From NCBI RefSeq assembly GCF_009663685.2, contig NZ_RCOG02000027.1:1-64000 (forward strand): DNA of 64,000 nt, in the 5' to 3' direction. This DNA comes from Cupriavidus sp. U2. Its GTDB lineage: Bacteria > Pseudomonadota > Gammaproteobacteria > Burkholderiales > Burkholderiaceae. The position numbers were made by a program, and so were the translations under genes. The stretch's first letter is position 1, and each line of letters opens with the position of its first letter. A model generated the notes under the pieces. The model saw nothing but the letters and a program-made list of their open reading frames with translations, was not told the DNA's origin and made no database searches. Below are positions 61,407 through 64,000 of the stretch, in pieces.

Positions 61407-62919
61407 TCACGAGGCCTCGACGATGTCGTCGAGCTTCCACTGCTTGTCGAACCACGGCTGCAGCGGGCCGTAGAGCCGGAAGATCGTGAACCAGCTCTTG
61501 CCCGGAATGGTCTGGATCCAGTTGGCCTGCTTGCCGGCTGGCGGCTGCGGACCGAAGTACAGGTCGGCGGAGCCGTCGGCATTCTTGACCAGCGACTTCT
61601 CGCTGGACAGGCTCGGGAACTGCTGGTCCGTCTGCAGCATCGAGCGGGTCTGCGTGTCGTACACCACCACCGACCAGAAGTCCTTGACCGGCACGTTGGG
61701 CGGCACGTGCAGGCGATAGGTCTTGGCCCCATCCAGCGGGTTGCCGGCGGCGTCGAGATTGGATGCCGCGTACTGCGAGCCGATGCCGGGCATCGCCACG
61801 GCCATCGCCGGCGTGTCTATCGTGGCGGCGTAGAAGAACAGCGTGCGCGCGTCGAAGTTGCGGGCGCCGTTGTCCAGCCATTCATAGCTGCCGCCGATGA
61901 ACGGCGTGGTCCAGCGGCGGTCCGGGAAGATCAGCGTACGCGGGTCGCGATTGCGGAAGTCGATGGCACGGGCCGTAGCATTGCCCACCGCCACGCTGTC
62001 GGTCAGGATCTGCTTCATGCGTGCATCGGGCGCGAACGGCTTGCCCTTCTGCATGCCGATGGCCGTGAAGATGCCGGTCATGTCGGGGCCGTACGCGCCG
62101 GCCGGCTCTTCCTGGATGATCTGGTTGACCTCTTCATAGAACCGGAAGTTGTTGGCATGCACGGTGTTCATGACCTTGCCCGACAGGTTGATGAACTTCG
62201 TCTCCGGCGGGCGTGCCGCGTCAGCCAGCCGGTAGACCCTGAGCCCGGCCTTCAGGCCGGCCACGCCGGGACGCGGGTCGCCATGCTGCATGAACGCCCG
62301 GCCGAACAGCAGGTTGCCGTACCGGACTTTTGACGATGTAGTAGCCGCTGGCCGGCAGCTGTCCCGTGTAGCCGGGCGGCACGAACAGGTACTTGCCGCC
62401 CTTGCCCTTGTCCGGCCCCGCGTTGCCCATGTCCGTGACATAGCGGAACCAGAAATCGTCAACCACGCCGAGGATGTTCGGCGGGGTTTCCACCACCACC
62501 GGGCCGTCCTTGAGATCCATCCAGTTCCAGAAATAGATGGTCTCGCTGTTCGGCGTCAGGTAGATCGACTTCGAATCCATCAGCTGCTCGTACACGCCCA
62601 CAGTGCTGTCCACCGCGCCCACGCTGCGCAAGCCCGTGCGGATGGCCACCATCGACGCCCCGGGCACGCCATTCAGGAACGCCTCGACCCCGCGCGCGAA
62701 ATCGATGTTGTCAAAGACCTTCTGGGCCGTCGCGGCCGTCGGCACGCCGTCGAAAAACTCCAGCCTGCCGATGCGGGTATCGACCGACGCCGGCGTGGTG
62801 ATCTCCGGCGGGATCGGCGTGGTCATCTTGTAGGAAGACGGTGCCTGCGACGCACACCCGGCAAGCCCGGCGGCAAGCAGCGCCAGGCTGCCCAGCCTGA
62901 TGGCAACGGAATTCGGCAT
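61407..62919 (-). pseudogene. DUF1254/DUF1214 lipoprotein gene with a frameshift
   Basis: The first part (start MPNSVAIRLGSLALLAAGLA, lipobox LAGC, at 62919) reads a DUF1254 domain as far as SGYYIVKSP around 62320-62340. The continuing text VRYGNLLFGRAFMQHGDPRP and the rest of DUF1254 plus the C-terminal DUF1214 domain (FHVPPNVPVKDFW-like: LHVPPNVPVKDFWSVVVYDT, SLSSEKSLVKNADGSADLYF, FRLYGPLQPWFDKQWK) lie in another frame, ending at 61407. The break falls at a run of four T (62328-62331, plus strand); losing one base restores one 503-residue reading. It is either a recent frameshift mutation or a sequencing error. The family are periplasmic proteins of unknown function. Confidence 0.85.
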
Positions 62920-63032
62920 GAAAACGGCTCCTCGAGGATTCGGACACGCGCCGAACATAGCGCAGCCGCCTCAAGCCGTCGATTCAAAGTCTTCGCAGCC
63001 GATCTAAAAGATTTCGATGCCAACCAGCCTGT

Positions 63033-63671
63033 TCAGAACTTCGGAATCCGCAGCGTCTTGCTGATCATCAGGGAGCCGCTCAGCACGAACAGCAGCGACA
63101 TCGGGTGGAACGTGCCCGGGCCGATGGCCATCGCGCCCGCTGGCAGGGCATCGCCGATCAGCCCGTGCGACGCGCACCAGGCCAGGATGCCGGTAAGTAC
63201 CACGCTGGTGGGAATGGGCGTGCCTTCGAAGTACTTGACCTTGCCCAGGGCCGAGCCTTCGGCCAGGGTCTCGGCCGTGACGTTGAAGCGGGCCAGGCGG
63301 CTGACGCCGCAGCAGACGAAGTAGATCAGCGCGGCCAGGTCCCAGCCGCCGCGCATGCCGGCGGCGAAAGCCAGGGTGGCCGGGCCGACGCCGAACGAGA
63401 TGATGTCTGACAGGGAATCCAGCTCACGGCCCAGCGCGGAATTGGCGTGGCGCCAGCGGGCGATGCGGCCGTCCAGCACATCGAAGATGAACGCGGCCGG
63501 CGCCAGCGCCGCCGCGATATAGAAATGCCTGAGCGACGGCTCGGCAACGAAATACATCGCGTAGAACACCGAGCCCATGCCGCATGCCGCATTGGCCAGC
63601 GTGAAGAAATCCGCCAGCTGCAGGTCGCGCAGCATCGAGAAATGCCGGGGGCGCTGCTGAGGGGTCGACAT
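63033..63671 (-). CDS. pssA: CDP-diacylglycerol--serine O-phosphatidyltransferase
   Basis: Integral membrane enzyme making phosphatidylserine, the precursor of phosphatidylethanolamine. The 212-residue protein carries the CDP-alcohol phosphatidyltransferase signature in FDVLDGRIARWRHANSALG and RELDSLSDI (pattern D-G-x2-A-R-x8-G-x3-D-x3-D), with about six membrane segments. The size and FFTLANAACGMGSVFYAM opening match the small PssA form of proteobacteria. It lies 100 bp from the frameshifted DUF1254 gene and 70 bp after the ABM-type gene; no further pathway gene is visible in the window. Confidence 0.9.
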   Translation of the reverse strand: MSTPQQRPRHFSMLRDLQLADFFTLANAACGMGSVFYAMYFVAEPSLRHFYIAAALAPAAFIFDVLDGRIARWRHANSALGRELDSLSDIISFGVGPATLAFAAGMRGGWDLAALIYFVCCGVSRLARFNVTAETLAEGSALGKVKYFEGTPIPTSVVLTGILAWCASHGLIGDALPAGAMAIGPGTFHPMSLLFVLSGSLMISKTLRIPKF

Positions 63672-63740
63672 GCGGCGGGCTCCTTTGGCGCATCGGCGCC
63701 TGCGTCACGTGCGTGGGCGGTCAGTTGCGATCGGGGCCGC

Positions 63741-64000
63741 TCAGAGCACCGTGTTGACGTGATGGACGGCCGGCGGCGCGGCAAAGCAGTCGCTGACCAG
63801 CGTGCGCCATTGCTGGAATTCTTCGGACTCGCGGAAATGGACCATATGGTCTTCCACGGTCTCCCAGGCCACCACCAGCGCGTACTGCGACGGCTGTTCG
63901 ATCGACCGCTGCAGATTCAGGCCATGGCAGCCCTTGGACCGCAGGAACAGCGGCTTGGCCTTGGCCACGTTGGCCTCGAACTGTGCTTCCATGCCGGGCT
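63741..64000 (-). CDS. ABM-domain (antibiotic biosynthesis monooxygenase-like) protein, 5' end outside window
   Basis: The reading runs to the right edge of the window without a stop and ends ...DCFAAPPAVHHVNTVL at 63741. The visible part (FEANVAKAKPLFLRSKGCHG, LQRSIEQPSQYALVVAWETV, EDHMVHFRESEEFQQWRTLV) matches the small ABM fold, about 95-100 residues. An in-frame ATG at 63992 would start too late: the Pro-Gly just before it fits the usual family text, so the true start is probably beyond 64000. Such proteins are small haem-independent oxygenases or dimeric binding proteins; no function can be given. Confidence 0.8.
   Translation of the reverse strand, partial: PGMEAQFEANVAKAKPLFLRSKGCHGLNLQRSIEQPSQYALVVAWETVEDHMVHFRESEEFQQWRTLVSDCFAAPPAVHHVNTVL

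Noticed and set aside
1..64000. CRISPR arrays, tRNA genes and rRNA genes
   Set aside because: No regularly spaced direct repeats, cloverleaf or rRNA-like text was seen on either strand; a covariance-model scan would be decisive.

Overview
The window is high-GC DNA from a beta-proteobacterium of the Burkholderiaceae, most likely Cupriavidus or a close Ralstonia-like relative. This is inferred from the Burkholderia-type capsule gene order, a complete IS30-family element whose size and layout resemble IS1086 of Cupriavidus (recalled, not searched), GNAT-fused MarR proteins, a classical beta-proteobacterial porin and the codon usage. No rRNA or tRNA gene and no CRISPR array was recognised.

Positions 1-29324 are an ABC-transporter-dependent (group 2-like) capsule locus. 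On the left, a minus-strand block runs wcbB-type glycosyltransferase, kpsC, manC, ugd (ugd is cut by the window edge); these supply the Kdo-linker transferase, GDP-mannose-type and UDP-glucuronate precursors and a sugar transferase. Next comes the outer-membrane export lipoprotein (Wza/CtrA/WcbC type, plus strand). A second minus-strand operon starts at 14887 and reads kpsE, kpsM, kpsT, two glycosyltransferases, a TPR protein and a DUF4214-hexapeptide acetyltransferase, ending at a terminator near 7165-7190. The middle of this operon is visibly AT-richer and is probably the type-specific cassette. A divergent plus-strand operon (15258-29324) holds kpsS, an SDR, an LtaS/sulfatase-like membrane enzyme, a 2529-residue fully reducing polyketide synthase, an LpxC-like deacetylase, an alpha-oxoamine synthase (serine palmitoyltransferase-like) and a GNAT. 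The order matches, as I recall it, wcbO-P-Q-R-S-T of the Burkholderia pseudomallei capsule. The enzyme set suggests a dedicated, possibly sphingoid-like, lipid built for the capsule; this is the most interesting system in the window.

Positions 29325-36450 are an accessory stretch: an H-NS-like silencer, the C-terminal remnant of a tyrosine recombinase, a DUF6471 protein, a HAD-fold protein lacking its nucleophile, an unknown protein, a KatG catalase-peroxidase with a signal peptide, and an intact IS30-family element flanked by a 3-bp duplication.

Positions 36451-64000 are ordinary chromosomal DNA: a small unknown protein, a porin, class A PBP, an EAL phosphodiesterase, a MarR-GNAT regulator with a promoter-embedded double operator, a DUF1501/DUF1800 pair, an NTF2-like protein, a LacI regulator with its palindrome followed by an ABC importer and a metallophosphodiesterase (one putative phosphodiester/organophosphate uptake operon), peptidase E, a response regulator/hybrid kinase pair, an aldehyde dehydrogenase, a 55-residue membrane protein, a secreted cupin, an MFS transporter, an old yellow enzyme, a frameshifted DUF1254 gene, phosphatidylserine synthase and a partial ABM-domain protein at the right edge.
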